Source: Allopusillimonas ginsengisoli (lineage in GTDB: Bacteria; Pseudomonadota; Gammaproteobacteria; Burkholderiales; Burkholderiaceae_B). Taken from it: 64,000 bases of DNA. The notes under the pieces were generated by a model. That model did no database searches and was not told the DNA's origin. It saw nothing but the letters and a program-made list of their open reading frames with translations. This document shows positions 17,217-26,798 of this stretch, in pieces. The stretch covers positions 310,001-374,000 of the forward strand of contig NZ_SDQE01000001.1 of the NCBI RefSeq assembly GCF_004153455.1, given 5' to 3'. How positions within the stretch are numbered: position 1 is the stretch's first letter; each line of letters opens with the position of its first letter. The position numbers and the translations under genes were made by a program.

Positions 17217-18134
17217 TTACATCGGCTTGAACTGACGGAGTATGTCAATAGCCTGCACGCGCTTGATAAAGCGGGACAACTCATCAGAAACATCATCATC
17301 CCGACGCAGCAGGTACGTCATCAACATCGGCGGGCGGCCCGCTAGCGGCCGTGCCACTATACCTGGCTCCCGGCTTGCAGCAATATGTGGGGCGCTAGCT
17401 AGGCTAAGTGCAAAACCCGCCGACACCAATGCCATCATCAGGTCGTAAGATGCAACTCGCTCTGCGATTAGAGGCTCTACTTCGGCCTGCCGCAACACCC
17501 GGTCTATTTGACGGGAGAACCCTTCACATGCCAAAGGATCACACAGCACAAGTGGATACCGCAGGACTTCACTCAAAGGAATTCGCTTATAACTCAGCAA
17601 CGGATGTCTCGCCGGCACGGCTACCATCAGCGGGTCGCTCCATACCGGTTCGGCAACTATGCCATCTCCAACCTCATTGGATTGTGCAAGCCCCACATCG
17701 TACAAGTCTTCTTGCAGCCCTTTGAGCTGCTGCGACACAGGCACCTCGAATAGGCGGATTTCAACTTGAGGCTCCTCCTGGCGGCAGAGCGCTAACAAGG
17801 CCGGTAAGCGTAATGGAGTAATGCCATCGGATAACGCGAAGCGCAATTGACCGTAGAAGCCATTGGCCGCCGCTTTGACACTGTCTCTGGCTTGCTCTAA
17901 GGAGACGAAGACTCGTTGTGCATGCTCCAAGAACAGCAGGCCCGCCCGGGTCAGTCGAGTGCTTCGTGTAGTTCGAGCGAATAACACAACACCCAACTCA
18001 TCTTCTAGTTCTTTGATAGCGCGCGACAGGGGTGACTGCTCGATGTGGAGCCGCTCCGCGGCGCGTGCAAAATGGAGCTCTTCAGCAACCGCTAGAAAGC
18101 AACGCAGATGACGCAGTTCCACCGCACTCTCCAT
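17217..18134 (-). CDS. LysR-family transcriptional regulator
   Basis: A 305-residue LysR-type regulator with winged helix-turn-helix at residues 1-65 (LRHLRCFLAVAEELHFARAA, IEQSPLSRAIKELEDELG) and a full effector-binding domain. It resembles the CatM/BenM-like group in its HTH, but the ligand cannot be told. It is 85 bp downstream of lnt on the same strand, at the left edge of the respiratory cargo. Target promoters are not obvious. Confidence 0.9.
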   Translation of the reverse strand: MESAVELRHLRCFLAVAEELHFARAAERLHIEQSPLSRAIKELEDELGVVLFARTTRSTRLTRAGLLFLEHAQRVFVSLEQARDSVKAAANGFYGQLRFALSDGITPLRLPALLALCRQEEPQVEIRLFEVPVSQQLKGLQEDLYDVGLAQSNEVGDGIVAEPVWSDPLMVAVPARHPLLSYKRIPLSEVLRYPLVLCDPLACEGFSRQIDRVLRQAEVEPLIAERVASYDLMMALVSAGFALSLASAPHIAASREPGIVARPLAGRPPMLMTYLLRRDDDVSDELSRFIKRVQAIDILRQFKPM

Positions 18135-18219
18135 TAATTAGCTTGACCTGATCCCACGAGCACTTAGCAAATGCCGTAGCTCGTTAGAGGTGTTTTCCCC
18201 ACCATCGATGACCGGTTTC

Positions 18220-19905
18220 TCAAATGCCTCCGTTACTTCCGCTGCTGGACTGCAGCGCATTCGAGTGCCACATGCTCGACAAGCGACGGCTATAACGACA
18301 TCGGACAGCAATCACCAGAAATACCGCTACCAACATCAGCACGGGGCTATCGCCGAAGCGGGTATACGGGGTTAGGCCCGTCATACCTTGCACCGTGACC
18401 GGCAGCACGCCAGAGCGGTGTGGGGGCAATGCGGCCAGAACACGGCCATGCGGATCAATAGATGCCGTAATGCCGGTGTTGGTGGAAGTCACCATAGGTC
18501 GAGCAGTCTCAATGCTGCGCAACCGGCCGATTTGTAGATGCTGGCGAAGTGCCCACGTATCACCGAACCAGCCGAGATTGCTTATGTTGACGATAACGCT
18601 CGCACCTTCGTCGCTGCCGGAGCTCGCGAGTAACGCCGGTAGAATTTCCGGCCCGAAAACGTCCTCATAGCAAATGTTGAAGGCCAGTTGCTGCTCGCCT
18701 ACCGTGAACGGAGTCTGTCGGATAGGACCGCGGTCGAACTCGCCCATGGGTATGTCGAGCATCTGCACGAACCACTCAAAGCCCGGTGGTACATATTCGC
18801 CCCATGGTACCAAGTGGCGCTTATCATATCGCTGCGGCATCGTGCCTTCTATCAACTGCTGCACCGGCGTACTAGCGTCAAAACCAATTGCACTATTGGT
18901 ATACCGAAACTCTCCGTTCGTTTGTGCGATTCGAAGAGGCGCCCCCATAGCAATCGTACTGTGCTGGCGCTCGGCAACGTCGCGCCACGCTTTCCAGACA
19001 TGGGCTTCGAGCTGGTCCTGGAATACTGGTAGTACGGTCTCAGGCAGCACGATTAGATCGGGAACTGGTTCGTCAGGAAGAGGCGGTTTCGTCGCAAGCT
19101 GCAAGTGCCTGGCAATGCCCAGTTCAAGCAATGCCGGATCAAACTTCTGAGACTGCTTAATATTTCCTTGAACTAGCCGAATATTCAATGGCTTACCTTC
19201 GGCCGAAGCCCATTCGACATGAGTCAAAAGCTCGCCCACGCCGACGACGACTACCAGCGCAGACAGCGTGAAAATGGCAGGCCGGCGCAAAGAAGTAGGA
19301 GACGAACAAAGAGCGGCCAGTGCAGCCGCTACGAACGCAGCTGACAGCGCGGTACCATGCACGCCCAGGACTGTCGCCCATCCTGCCAGCGGGCTATCAA
19401 CATGAGCGTAGCCGATATTCAGCCATGGGAACCCGGAAAAGGCCACAGCGCGCAGCCACTCCATACTTGCCCATGCTCCCGACCAAGCCAAAGCACCCAT
19501 TAGGGGCGCTGTGCGTAAAGACGGTGGCCGCAGCCAAGAAAAAATTGCACATGCTATACCGGTAAATAAAGCCAGAAAGGCCGATAACGCAATTACACCA
19601 GCAGCAGCCAGCGTAGCGGAAAGACCTCCATAGTGATTCATGCTAATAAAGAGCCAGTACAAACCGACTCCGAAGCTCACCGCGCCGAACCACCAACCTC
19701 GTATGGCAGCTTGTTTAAGCGACTTGGCATCGCCAACGACACGCACAAGCACCGCCAAAGATGCGATCTGTACAATCGCCAACGACCAGGAAGGCAGCGG
19801 GCCTATCGCGAATGTCATTGCGTGTACGCCACCAGACAGGGTCAACACCGTAGCGGAACGCAAATACCCGACCGGGAAAGAGGCTGACTTTATGCTTGGG
19901 AACAC
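18220..19905 (-). CDS. lnt: Apolipoprotein N-acyltransferase, ICE-borne copy
   Basis: About 560 residues: an N-terminal membrane region of several helices ([39 protein letters not shown]) and a C-terminal nitrilase-like domain with the expected Glu-Lys-Cys triad ([32 protein letters not shown]). Lnt adds the third acyl chain to lipoproteins in the inner membrane. The start is uncertain: GTG 19905, 23 bp after the DsrE-like gene, gives a normal length, whereas the longer open frame would overlap that gene. Since lnt is essential in most proteobacteria, this is probably an extra copy; two lipoproteins (TlpA-like and EexN) are encoded nearby. Confidence 0.9.
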   Translation of the reverse strand: MFPSIKSASFPVGYLRSATVLTLSGGVHAMTFAIGPLPSWSLAIVQIASLAVLVRVVGDAKSLKQAAIRGWWFGAVSFGVGLYWLFISMNHYGGLSATLAAAGVIALSAFLALFTGIACAIFSWLRPPSLRTAPLMGALAWSGAWASMEWLRAVAFSGFPWLNIGYAHVDSPLAGWATVLGVHGTALSAAFVAAALAALCSSPTSLRRPAIFTLSALVVVVGVGELLTHVEWASAEGKPLNIRLVQGNIKQSQKFDPALLELGIARHLQLATKPPLPDEPVPDLIVLPETVLPVFQDQLEAHVWKAWRDVAERQHSTIAMGAPLRIAQTNGEFRYTNSAIGFDASTPVQQLIEGTMPQRYDKRHLVPWGEYVPPGFEWFVQMLDIPMGEFDRGPIRQTPFTVGEQQLAFNICYEDVFGPEILPALLASSGSDEGASVIVNISNLGWFGDTWALRQHLQIGRLRSIETARPMVTSTNTGITASIDPHGRVLAALPPHRSGVLPVTVQGMTGLTPYTRFGDSPVLMLVAVFLVIAVRCRYSRRLSSMWHSNALQSSSGSNGGI

Positions 19906-19927
19906 GCTATGCCAGATGGACAAGCTA

Positions 19928-20254
19928 TTACGACCGAATGTATGCCCAACCGCTTTGTTGTAGGCGAACAAGCTCAAGGACTGCGGCTCTATCCAGTAAG
20001 CGAAGCGGCTGTCGATTCTCCCTATTGATTCGAGCAAGAGTATTCGGACACACCCATGTGAACTCATCCGCATCTGGATGCGCCTCATCCAAGGCTTCGG
20101 CAACCGCCTCAGCATTAATGACGATACACACATCTGCTCCAGGATCCTCCCGTCTCAAGTTCATCGCGTTGCTGCGCGCCCGCTGAAGCGCCTCAGACGT
20201 CGGTGCGTGAAACACAACTTTCAGTTCATTATCTTGCTGCATACTGTTCATCAT
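19928..20254 (-). CDS. DsrE/DsrF-like sulfur-relay protein
   Basis: A 108-residue single-domain protein with the DsrE-like fold pattern ([44 protein letters not shown]). The Cys in VCPNTL sits where DsrE/TusD proteins carry the persulfide-accepting cysteine. Its stop is 23 bp before the proposed lnt start, so the two are probably cotranscribed. A role in moving sulfane sulfur fits the thiosulfate/persulfide genes in the same element; the partner is unknown. Confidence 0.75.
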   Translation of the reverse strand: MMNSMQQDNELKVVFHAPTSEALQRARSNAMNLRREDPGADVCIVINAEAVAEALDEAHPDADEFTWVCPNTLARINRENRQPLRLLDRAAVLELVRLQQSGWAYIRS

Positions 20255-20389
20255 AATTAGGACATTAAATCGAGCAGTGGCGGCTCGAGGGCCACGCTAT
20301 ATATGGATTGCAAAAACTAATCCTAGAATAAAGCTAGAAATCGAACGGGCATGGACAGTCATAAGCGGCTCCTATGAATGTGGGTCACT

Positions 20390-21757
20390 TTAAGTACCGA
20401 TTTGCTGGGACGCCGATTTCAAAGCGCTCTGCAACATCTCCTCGATGGAGGGATGGTAGTACGGCATGGTCAGTAGCTCATTGACGGTTTGCTTCGCCTG
20501 AATCGCCCATGCGAGCAGGTGCGCTATATGTTCACCTCGAGTCAGCAGCATGCTGGCGCCAAGCAAAATGCCCGTATCCGGCTCGGCATAAACTCGCAGC
20601 AGGTTATCTTGTGCACCCAGTATCTTGGAGCGACCATTGCCACTGCCTTCGGCCAACCCTATGATCGCGCCCTGCTGCATCGCGGCATCGTAGGACACCC
20701 CTACAGTGCAAACATCCGGGTCCGTAAACAAGATCGACATCGGCACTCGGCGTGAAGTACTTGGCCGCTGCTCATCGCGCAAGTAGGACAATGCGGCCTG
20801 CGCCGCCATTAGTCCTTCATCCGCTGCCTCGTGCATCAAAGCTCGGTCGGGTTGCACGTCGCCGGCAAAGAAAATCGGCACATCTGAGGCCTGCATGGTA
20901 ACGGGGTCAATAGATGGCCTACCTTGATCATCCAGCGAAATTCCCGCAACCGACAGATTCAGTGCAGCAGTATTGGGAGCCCGTCCTGTGACGACCAGAA
21001 GGCGGTCCACAACGGCACTATGCTCACTCGTACGCATGAGTACCCCTTCGCCCGCCAGGTGGATTTCCACCGAGTCTCCCAGCCACATCGGCAGCTCGCT
21101 TATGAATGCTGAAATGGCCCGCTCCTGAACCATGGGATCTTGAATACCACCGATAGTATGGCGCTGATCGGCTCCTATTACTTCTACGTCTAGACGAGCG
21201 AGCGCCAAACCCAGCTCAAGGCCAACCGCTCCCATGCCAAGAATTCCCAATCGTTTCGGCAGAGACTCCTGGTCGAAAAGGGTATCGGTTGTCAGGATTC
21301 TAGTCGCAACACTTTCAAGTGCTTTGGGCACAACAGGGCTAGAACCGGTAGCGACAATAAAGGCATCGGCTTCGAGACACTCCGATCCTATCTGCAAGAC
21401 GCCAGGTTCAATGAAGCTTGCTTCGGCCAGAATCAGACTATCTTTTGCCGCATTGCGCGTACGCTCCGCTGCCCCGTTGGCCAACATGTCCCGTGTCTCG
21501 CGAGCATGCTTCCACAAAGCTTGTCGTCCTCGCGGGAAGAGCACAGCGCCATCTGGCAATTGCTTTACGGTCTTCCAGCGCATACCCGCATGCAACGCAG
21601 CTTTCGACGGCATACATCCGACGCGGGCACACGTCGTGCCCAGTGGCCCTCGATCAATGAGAGCCACTTGCTTGCCTGCAGCTTTTATCGCATGGAATGC
21701 TGTGATTCCCGCAGTGCCTGCGCCAATAATGGCGACATCGATTTTCCGGTTGGGCAT
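20390..21757 (-). CDS. Lpd/mercuric-reductase-like flavoprotein disulfide reductase
   Basis: A 455-residue class I pyridine nucleotide-disulfide oxidoreductase. It has an FAD-binding GAGTAG (about 11-16), the redox-active TCARVGCMPSKA, an NAD(P)H-binding GMGAVGLELG, and a C-terminal dimerisation domain with the catalytic HP in MPYYHPSIEE. Unlike E. coli Lpd the active site is CxxxxC with an Arg between. ATG 21757 has AAGGGAG upstream; the longer open frame runs back through the TauE gene in another frame. No dehydrogenase E1/E2 genes are near, so an oxidoreductase for a small disulfide, or a dihydrolipoamide-type role in sulfur oxidation, is more likely than a pyruvate dehydrogenase subunit. 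Confidence 0.85.
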   Translation of the reverse strand: MPNRKIDVAIIGAGTAGITAFHAIKAAGKQVALIDRGPLGTTCARVGCMPSKAALHAGMRWKTVKQLPDGAVLFPRGRQALWKHARETRDMLANGAAERTRNAAKDSLILAEASFIEPGVLQIGSECLEADAFIVATGSSPVVPKALESVATRILTTDTLFDQESLPKRLGILGMGAVGLELGLALARLDVEVIGADQRHTIGGIQDPMVQERAISAFISELPMWLGDSVEIHLAGEGVLMRTSEHSAVVDRLLVVTGRAPNTAALNLSVAGISLDDQGRPSIDPVTMQASDVPIFFAGDVQPDRALMHEAADEGLMAAQAALSYLRDEQRPSTSRRVPMSILFTDPDVCTVGVSYDAAMQQGAIIGLAEGSGNGRSKILGAQDNLLRVYAEPDTGILLGASMLLTRGEHIAHLLAWAIQAKQTVNELLTMPYYHPSIEEMLQSALKSASQQIGT

Positions 21758-21831
21758 TGAACTCCCTTTATCCATAATTAAAGAAATGGGCGTTGAAGCA
21801 TGTTCGCAACAGCGCGCCTGTCTAAGAACCG

Positions 21832-22635
21832 TTAGCCGATATTGCGCGTGAGCATCATGGCCGCCACCACAACGCAGGCGATGGCAAAAATTCGCTGTAA
21901 TACCATTGAGGAAATCTTCGGCACCAGCAAGCGAGCGCCCGCCATGCCTGCGAGTGCGGCGGCCGAGAATGCCCAAGTTGCAGCAGTAAGTGAAAGACCT
22001 TGTTCTGACGCAATGAAGACGGTGACTACAGATAGCAGTGCAATCACCAACAGAGATGTTGCGACGATGCTGTGCATGCGAAGTTCGCTGAAGTACCCCA
22101 GCGCGGGGACGATGATGAATCCACCGCCGATGCCCAACATGCCGGTAAAAAGGCCCGAGACCACTCCGATACCGCCCAGCGTTGTGACGGTGCGTGGGTT
22201 CCAGATGAAGCGTCCGGTCTCCTTGGATACTTTGCAAATCCCAGATTGCATCAGGGGCAACTCGCCATCGTTTTGAACACCGCGTGAAGACATGAACATG
22301 CGGTAGGCGACCACAAGCATGACGGCGACAAAGATCAAGTTCAGCCACCGGGAAGGAAGCCAGTGAGCCAGCCTGATGCCGAGTGGCGCAGTAATGGTAC
22401 CCGCTGTCGCCAAGACAATCGCGGCTTTGTACCGAACAAGGCCTTGGCGCAGCCCTTGCAATGCACCAAGCATCGCTGCGGAACCAACGGCCATGAGTGC
22501 CATAGGAGCAGCCGCACGCATATCCATACCCAGGCCAAACACCAGTGCCGGTACGGCAAAGATACCGCCTCCAGCCCCAGTGAGTCCTAAGACAGCGCCG
22601 ATTACAAGCCCAAGCAGCCCGCCACTAAGCATCAT
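21832..22635 (-). CDS. TauE/SafE-family sulfite/organosulfonate exporter
   Basis: A 267-residue membrane protein with about eight hydrophobic helices and the TauE/SafE repeats (GAVLGLTGAGGGIFAVPAL and GLFTGMLGIGGGFIIVPAL). Family members export sulfite, sulfoacetate or related anions. In a cluster with persulfide dioxygenase and thiosulfate dehydrogenase homologues, removal of sulfite is a plausible job. AGGGGG lies before ATG 22635. Confidence 0.88.
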   Translation of the reverse strand: MMLSGGLLGLVIGAVLGLTGAGGGIFAVPALVFGLGMDMRAAAPMALMAVGSAAMLGALQGLRQGLVRYKAAIVLATAGTITAPLGIRLAHWLPSRWLNLIFVAVMLVVAYRMFMSSRGVQNDGELPLMQSGICKVSKETGRFIWNPRTVTTLGGIGVVSGLFTGMLGIGGGFIIVPALGYFSELRMHSIVATSLLVIALLSVVTVFIASEQGLSLTAATWAFSAAALAGMAGARLLVPKISSMVLQRIFAIACVVVAAMMLTRNIG

Positions 22636-22684
22636 GCCCCCTGCCTTGACACATAATTCCGTACGTCTGTACTCAGATGATCCA

Positions 22685-23458
22685 TCAGCGCGGACCCAAC
22701 ACTTCGGTCAACGCGCCCTGTTGCGGCATGCCGTTGTACTTCTGGATCAACCCTTTATCGTCCTGAACGATGATGCCAGGGGTTCCTCGAAATCCCATCG
22801 AAAGCATGAGCATCTGATTATCTTCGAGCGTCCGCTGTACATCGTCCGGTACGCTCTTGGCGGGCGTAATACCGCCCTGGTCGAACTTGACTTCATTCTC
22901 TCGCAACGCGGCTGAAGGATCGGCTGCGCCAAGAATCGCCGCCGCTTTGGCCGGGCTGTCCTCTTTGATGACGCCGACTAACAGGTGGCGCAACTGGACC
23001 TTTCCGGCATCAACCCACGGACGCGCGGCCTCCCAGAACAAATGGCAATAGGGACAATTTGCATCGGTGAAGGCATAGACGATACGCGGCGCGTCTGCCT
23101 TGCCATCCAGCACCCACGTGGCCGACTCCAGCTGCGCCCACGCCTGGTCGCTGATTGGCTTGGCAACCAGGCTCTGCAGTGTCGCTTGGTCAATCGGTTC
23201 GCCCTTGGCATTCAGGCGCGTGCCCGCAACGGCATTACCATCGGCCAGGACGTAGACCGCGACGGGGCTGTCGCCGAGAACACCGGCGAAGGCGCGCACG
23301 CCTTTACCGGCCTCGAACTCCTGCTTGAAGATGACACCTTGGTCTTCCAACGCGTCGATAACTGGCGGTTTATCCGTGACTTGGGCCAGGCCTCCGCTGG
23401 GCATCAGAATGAGAGGCGCCGCAGTCATGAAAGCGAAAAGCACCCGCGGTGCAAACAT
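22685..23458 (-). CDS. dsbG: DsbG/DsbC-like periplasmic thiol:disulfide interchange protein
   Basis: This 257-residue protein has a signal peptide (TAAPLILMPSGGLAQ), an N-terminal DsbC/G-like dimerisation part and a thioredoxin fold with active site DANCPYCHLF and cis-Pro loop GFRGTPGI. CPYC is the DsbG active-site sequence. DsbG protects single cysteines from over-oxidation and is kept reduced by DsbD, encoded four genes upstream on the same strand. AAGGAA lies before ATG 23458. Confidence 0.9.
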   Translation of the reverse strand: MFAPRVLFAFMTAAPLILMPSGGLAQVTDKPPVIDALEDQGVIFKQEFEAGKGVRAFAGVLGDSPVAVYVLADGNAVAGTRLNAKGEPIDQATLQSLVAKPISDQAWAQLESATWVLDGKADAPRIVYAFTDANCPYCHLFWEAARPWVDAGKVQLRHLLVGVIKEDSPAKAAAILGAADPSAALRENEVKFDQGGITPAKSVPDDVQRTLEDNQMLMLSMGFRGTPGIIVQDDKGLIQKYNGMPQQGALTEVLGPR

Positions 23459-23493
23459 AGTCGTTCCTTATCCGTACTGGGTTAAATGAATGG

Positions 23494-24045
23494 TCAAAAA
23501 TGGCGTGATATCTTGTCTTTGAGATCACTCATCGTGATCTCGCCTAAATGCAAGTCCACCATGCGTCCTTGTGCATCGAAAAGGAAGGTAGTGGGCAAGC
23601 CACCCGTCCGCATTTCCTGCATCGCCTTGGACGATGGATCGAGCAGAACATCCTTCAAATTCAGACCTTCGCTACGAAGAAACGCTTTAGCCTGTTGCGC
23701 GCTTTCCCCCTGATTGATCAAGACGAAGGCTACATCGGGAAATGCCGCCTGGGCCTGCTCGAGCACCGGCATCTCGCGCCGGCATGGTGGGCACCAGGTC
23801 GCCCAAAGATTGAGCACGACCGGCACTCCCACATACGAACTCAAGTGGGCGGGACGCTCCTCCAGCGTCATTAACTGCAAGTCCGGCAAAGACAGCGCGG
23901 CCTGCTGCGCCAGCTTGTCAGCTTCCAATCCCAGTGCTGTTGAGGAGTTTTCTGCGTTGTCTGCCTGATTGCAGCCCGCCATCAGCATGAGGGTGACGAC
24001 AACAAGAATGAGCAGGCGTAAAGCCGGTGTAAGCTTGGTTATCAT
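23494..24045 (-). CDS. TlpA/ResA-like thioredoxin lipoprotein
   Basis: A 183-residue lipoprotein (lipobox LMAGC) with a C-terminal thioredoxin domain, active site WCPPC and GGLPTTFLFD cis-Pro loop. The thioredoxin domain is closely related to that of the next gene upstream (24042-24875), so the two arose by tandem duplication. The start codon overlaps its neighbour's stop. TlpA/ResA-like proteins reduce apocytochrome c or copper-chaperone thiols outside the inner membrane, and DsbD (24872-26722) is the likely electron donor. Confidence 0.88.
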   Translation of the reverse strand: MITKLTPALRLLILVVVTLMLMAGCNQADNAENSSTALGLEADKLAQQAALSLPDLQLMTLEERPAHLSSYVGVPVVLNLWATWCPPCRREMPVLEQAQAAFPDVAFVLINQGESAQQAKAFLRSEGLNLKDVLLDPSSKAMQEMRTGGLPTTFLFDAQGRMVDLHLGEITMSDLKDKISRHF

Positions 24046-24875
24046 TTTTCGGCTCCCGAGCCGGAGGATAGGTCAAAACGACGCAGCATCTTGTCCTTGA
24101 GGCTGGGCATGGTGATCTCGCCCAAATGCATGTCCACCTGACGGCCTTGCGCATCGAAAAACAAGGTGGTGGGCAAGCCACGCGAGTTCATTGTGCGCAT
24201 GGCCTCGGAAGCGGGGTCAAGTAAAACATCCGTCAAGCTCAAACCCTCACTTTCAAGAAAAGCCTGCGCCTGCTGCGCGCTTTCCCCTTGGTTGACCAAC
24301 ACGAAGGCCACATCCGGAAAATCGGTCTGAGCCTGTTCAAACACCGGCATCTCGCGTCGGCATGGCGGACACCAGCTCGCCCAAAGATTGAGCACGATGG
24401 GGCGCCCCGCATACTCGCTCAGCGAAACGGGATGTTCGTCCAGCGTCGCCAGTTGCAGGTCCGGCAAAGGCGGCGCGGCGCGCAGCAATAAAGCGAGCAC
24501 CCCGCCCGCGAGGGCCCATGCGGCGACGCCGACCATGACGCCCGCCATCACGGGGACGCGCAAGATCTGAGCGGACCGGGTTCGCCGCCAGATGTAAGCA
24601 ACGACCACCAGCACGCCAACCCACCAGACAAATCCACCATCGCCGATGGCGATCATGGATCTGGGTGTGGCCGAGTACTCCTCCCACCACTGCGCAATGT
24701 ATGCCAAGCGTGCCGTCAAGAGCCCCCAAAACACGGCGTCAAGAATCATTGATCCGGCGGCTTTGTAAGACACATCAGGCGTCCTCCGACCGACAATTCG
24801 TGCTGTCAGCCAAGCCAGCAGTACGGCGGCAATAACCGTGACGACCTGTATAGGAAATGGACCAATGCCGCTCAT
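24042..24875 (-). CDS. Lgt-like membrane domain fused to a TlpA-like thioredoxin
   Basis: A 277-residue protein. Residues 1-130 hold about four hydrophobic segments with an Lgt-like look (ILDAVFWGLLTARLAYIAQW, DGGFVWWVGVLVVVAYIWRR) but too short for an active diacylglyceryl transferase. Residues 135-270 are a thioredoxin domain with WCPPC and RGLPTTLFFD. I read the first part as a membrane anchor holding the reductase on the periplasmic face. It overlaps dsbD by ATGA, suggesting a DsbD-thioredoxin relay. Confidence 0.85.
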   Translation of the reverse strand: MSGIGPFPIQVVTVIAAVLLAWLTARIVGRRTPDVSYKAAGSMILDAVFWGLLTARLAYIAQWWEEYSATPRSMIAIGDGGFVWWVGVLVVVAYIWRRTRSAQILRVPVMAGVMVGVAAWALAGGVLALLLRAAPPLPDLQLATLDEHPVSLSEYAGRPIVLNLWASWCPPCRREMPVFEQAQTDFPDVAFVLVNQGESAQQAQAFLESEGLSLTDVLLDPASEAMRTMNSRGLPTTLFFDAQGRQVDMHLGEITMPSLKDKMLRRFDLSSGSGAEK

Positions 24876-26722
24876 GACACCCCCGCCGCGTCCAGGCGGT
24901 CCTGAAACTCGCGCGCACCGATCTCACCCACCACACGCAGATCCCGCCGTTCCGTACCATCCGGCCCCACCAGTATGAGCGTGGGCGGCCCCATGACGCC
25001 CCAGTGTTTGAGCAGTTCCTTATCTGTAGCGTCATTACGCGTCACGTCTGGCCGCACGACCTGCATACGCGCCAGCTGCGCCGCAACCGCGGGATCGCCG
25101 AATACATTGCGCTCGATTACATGGCAGCTGACGCACCAGTCGGCGTAGAAATCAATCAAGGTCCACTGGCCGCGCGCGGCGCCTTCCGCCAGGCGAGCAT
25201 CCACGTCGGCCACCGATTTCGCCTGGATATAACTGACCTCGGCGGTTGGCGTGGCCGCAGCGGGCGCGCCGCGCAGATGCGCCAGGGGCTGCAAGGCGGC
25301 GTCACCCCCTGAAGCGGCGCCCACGAGCATCAGGACAGACCACAGACCGACGAACGCCGCCGCCGAACGCAAGCTCCACGCCAACCGCTGCCTATTCGTA
25401 ACGGCTTGCGCCCAAGCGACGAGCCCCACCGCCACCAGCAGCATCCAGGCCCCCCAGAGCAACAGACTCGTCGTTCCGGTCAGAAAACGCGTCAGCATCA
25501 TCACTGCCATGCCAACCATGACATAGCCGAAGGCGACGCGCACCCGATCCATCCACGCACCGGGCTTGGGCAGCACACGGGCGCCGAACACAGCAATGGC
25601 CAACAATGGCAGGCCCATACCCAAACCCAGCGCAAACAAAGCCAGCCCCCCTTGGATCGCACTGCCCGTCTGCCCGATGTACAACAGCGCACCCGCCAAG
25701 GGAGCCGTCATGCACGGACCAACCAAAAGCGCCGACAGAAAACCCAACACCGCCGCACCGGTGATACTCCCCCCCGAACGAGCAGGCCCCGCTGCCTGGA
25801 GGCGATTCGTCACAGCGGATGGCAAGCGCAACTCGAACAGACCGAATAGCGAACTGGCCAGAATGAGAAAGAGCGCCGCGAAGGCGCTGAGCAACCAAGG
25901 CGACTGCAGCGTGGCTTGTAAATTGGCACCCACCAGTCCAGCCGCCACCCCCACTGCAGCGTAGGTACCCGCCATCGCCAGGACGTATGACGACGACAAA
26001 ACGAAAGCCCGACGCGGCTTGGCCTGGCTACCAACGACCATGGTGGAAACGATGGGAATCATCGGCAAAGTGCAGGGCGTAAAAGCCAACAATAGGCCGA
26101 ATCCGAAAAACAGCAGCGTGCCGGCAATAGGCCCCAGCGCAGCAAGTCGCTGAGCAGCCGCCTGATCCTCGCCAACACTGGCGCCCGAAGGCATGCCGGC
26201 CGAATCAGGCCCGCGCTCCGAGACTGATTCAGGTTCCGATGCCTGAGGCGGTTGCTCGACAGCCTGACCGTCAGCTACCGCTGTCGCTGCTGGCGCGCTG
26301 ATATGCATCGTCTGCGGTGGATAGCAGATACCGTCTTCTGCACAGCCTTGCCAATGCAGTGTCAGTGGGCCGGTTACAGCCGCCGGGAAGCGCAGACGGG
26401 CCGTATCGCCGGTGTAGATGACGGTATCGCCAAAAAACTCGTCATGCCGGGGCGTTCCAGCAGGGAGAGCCAGATCAACAGCATTCTCGTTGTCGTCGAC
26501 CAGCTTCAACGAGTGGCGGTAGACATAATAGCCGTCGGCAATCTGCCCTTCGACTATATACTCTCCGCCTTGCTGCCTCACCTCCTCTACCTTGAATACG
26601 TCTGAGGCTTCAAGAAATTCGGGCTCCGTGGCCGACGAAAACAGACCATTGCCTGCCCAGGCACTTCCAACGGCAAAACAAAACAGTACGAGAGCCGCAC
26701 GGGCAATCCGATAGACAGACAA
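24872..26722 (-). CDS. dsbD: Thiol:disulfide interchange protein DsbD
   Basis: A full-length 616-residue DsbD: signal peptide, alpha domain with paired Cys (HWQGCAEDGICYPP), eight-helix beta domain with FTPCTLPMIPI and VGPCMTAPLAG, and gamma thioredoxin domain with DWCVSCHVIE. It carries electrons from cytosolic thioredoxin to periplasmic DsbC/G, CcmG and TlpA-like proteins, all encoded on this element. The likely start is TTG 26722, 6-7 nt after GGAG. A PmrA-type box lies 46 bp upstream (26768-26784). It heads an operon with the two TlpA-like genes. Confidence 0.95.
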   Translation of the reverse strand: MSVYRIARAALVLFCFAVGSAWAGNGLFSSATEPEFLEASDVFKVEEVRQQGGEYIVEGQIADGYYVYRHSLKLVDDNENAVDLALPAGTPRHDEFFGDTVIYTGDTARLRFPAAVTGPLTLHWQGCAEDGICYPPQTMHISAPAATAVADGQAVEQPPQASEPESVSERGPDSAGMPSGASVGEDQAAAQRLAALGPIAGTLLFFGFGLLLAFTPCTLPMIPIVSTMVVGSQAKPRRAFVLSSSYVLAMAGTYAAVGVAAGLVGANLQATLQSPWLLSAFAALFLILASSLFGLFELRLPSAVTNRLQAAGPARSGGSITGAAVLGFLSALLVGPCMTAPLAGALLYIGQTGSAIQGGLALFALGLGMGLPLLAIAVFGARVLPKPGAWMDRVRVAFGYVMVGMAVMMLTRFLTGTTSLLLWGAWMLLVAVGLVAWAQAVTNRQRLAWSLRSAAAFVGLWSVLMLVGAASGGDAALQPLAHLRGAPAAATPTAEVSYIQAKSVADVDARLAEGAARGQWTLIDFYADWCVSCHVIERNVFGDPAVAAQLARMQVVRPDVTRNDATDKELLKHWGVMGPPTLILVGPDGTERRDLRVVGEIGAREFQDRLDAAGVS

Positions 26723-26751
26723 GCTGAACTCCTGCAGGTAAACTTAGGTGA

Positions 26752-26784
26752 ATCATGCACCTGCAGGATTAAGGGAAGCTTAAG
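26752..26784 (-). promoter_or_regulatory. PmrA-type box and -10 for dsbD
   Basis: On the minus strand CTTAAG-N5-CTTAAT (26784-26768) matches the PmrA/QseB-type direct repeat YTTAAK-N5-YTTAAK. The hexamer CATGAT (26757-26752) follows after exactly 10 nt and can act as a -10. The same layout precedes ccoN and ccmA. Confidence 0.7.
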
Positions 26785-26798
26785 GCTTCGCAGAAAAC

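Noticed and set aside
20390-22348. 652-codon version of the Lpd-like protein
   Set aside because: The extension re-reads the TauE/SafE gene; a good ribosome site and family start lie at 21757.
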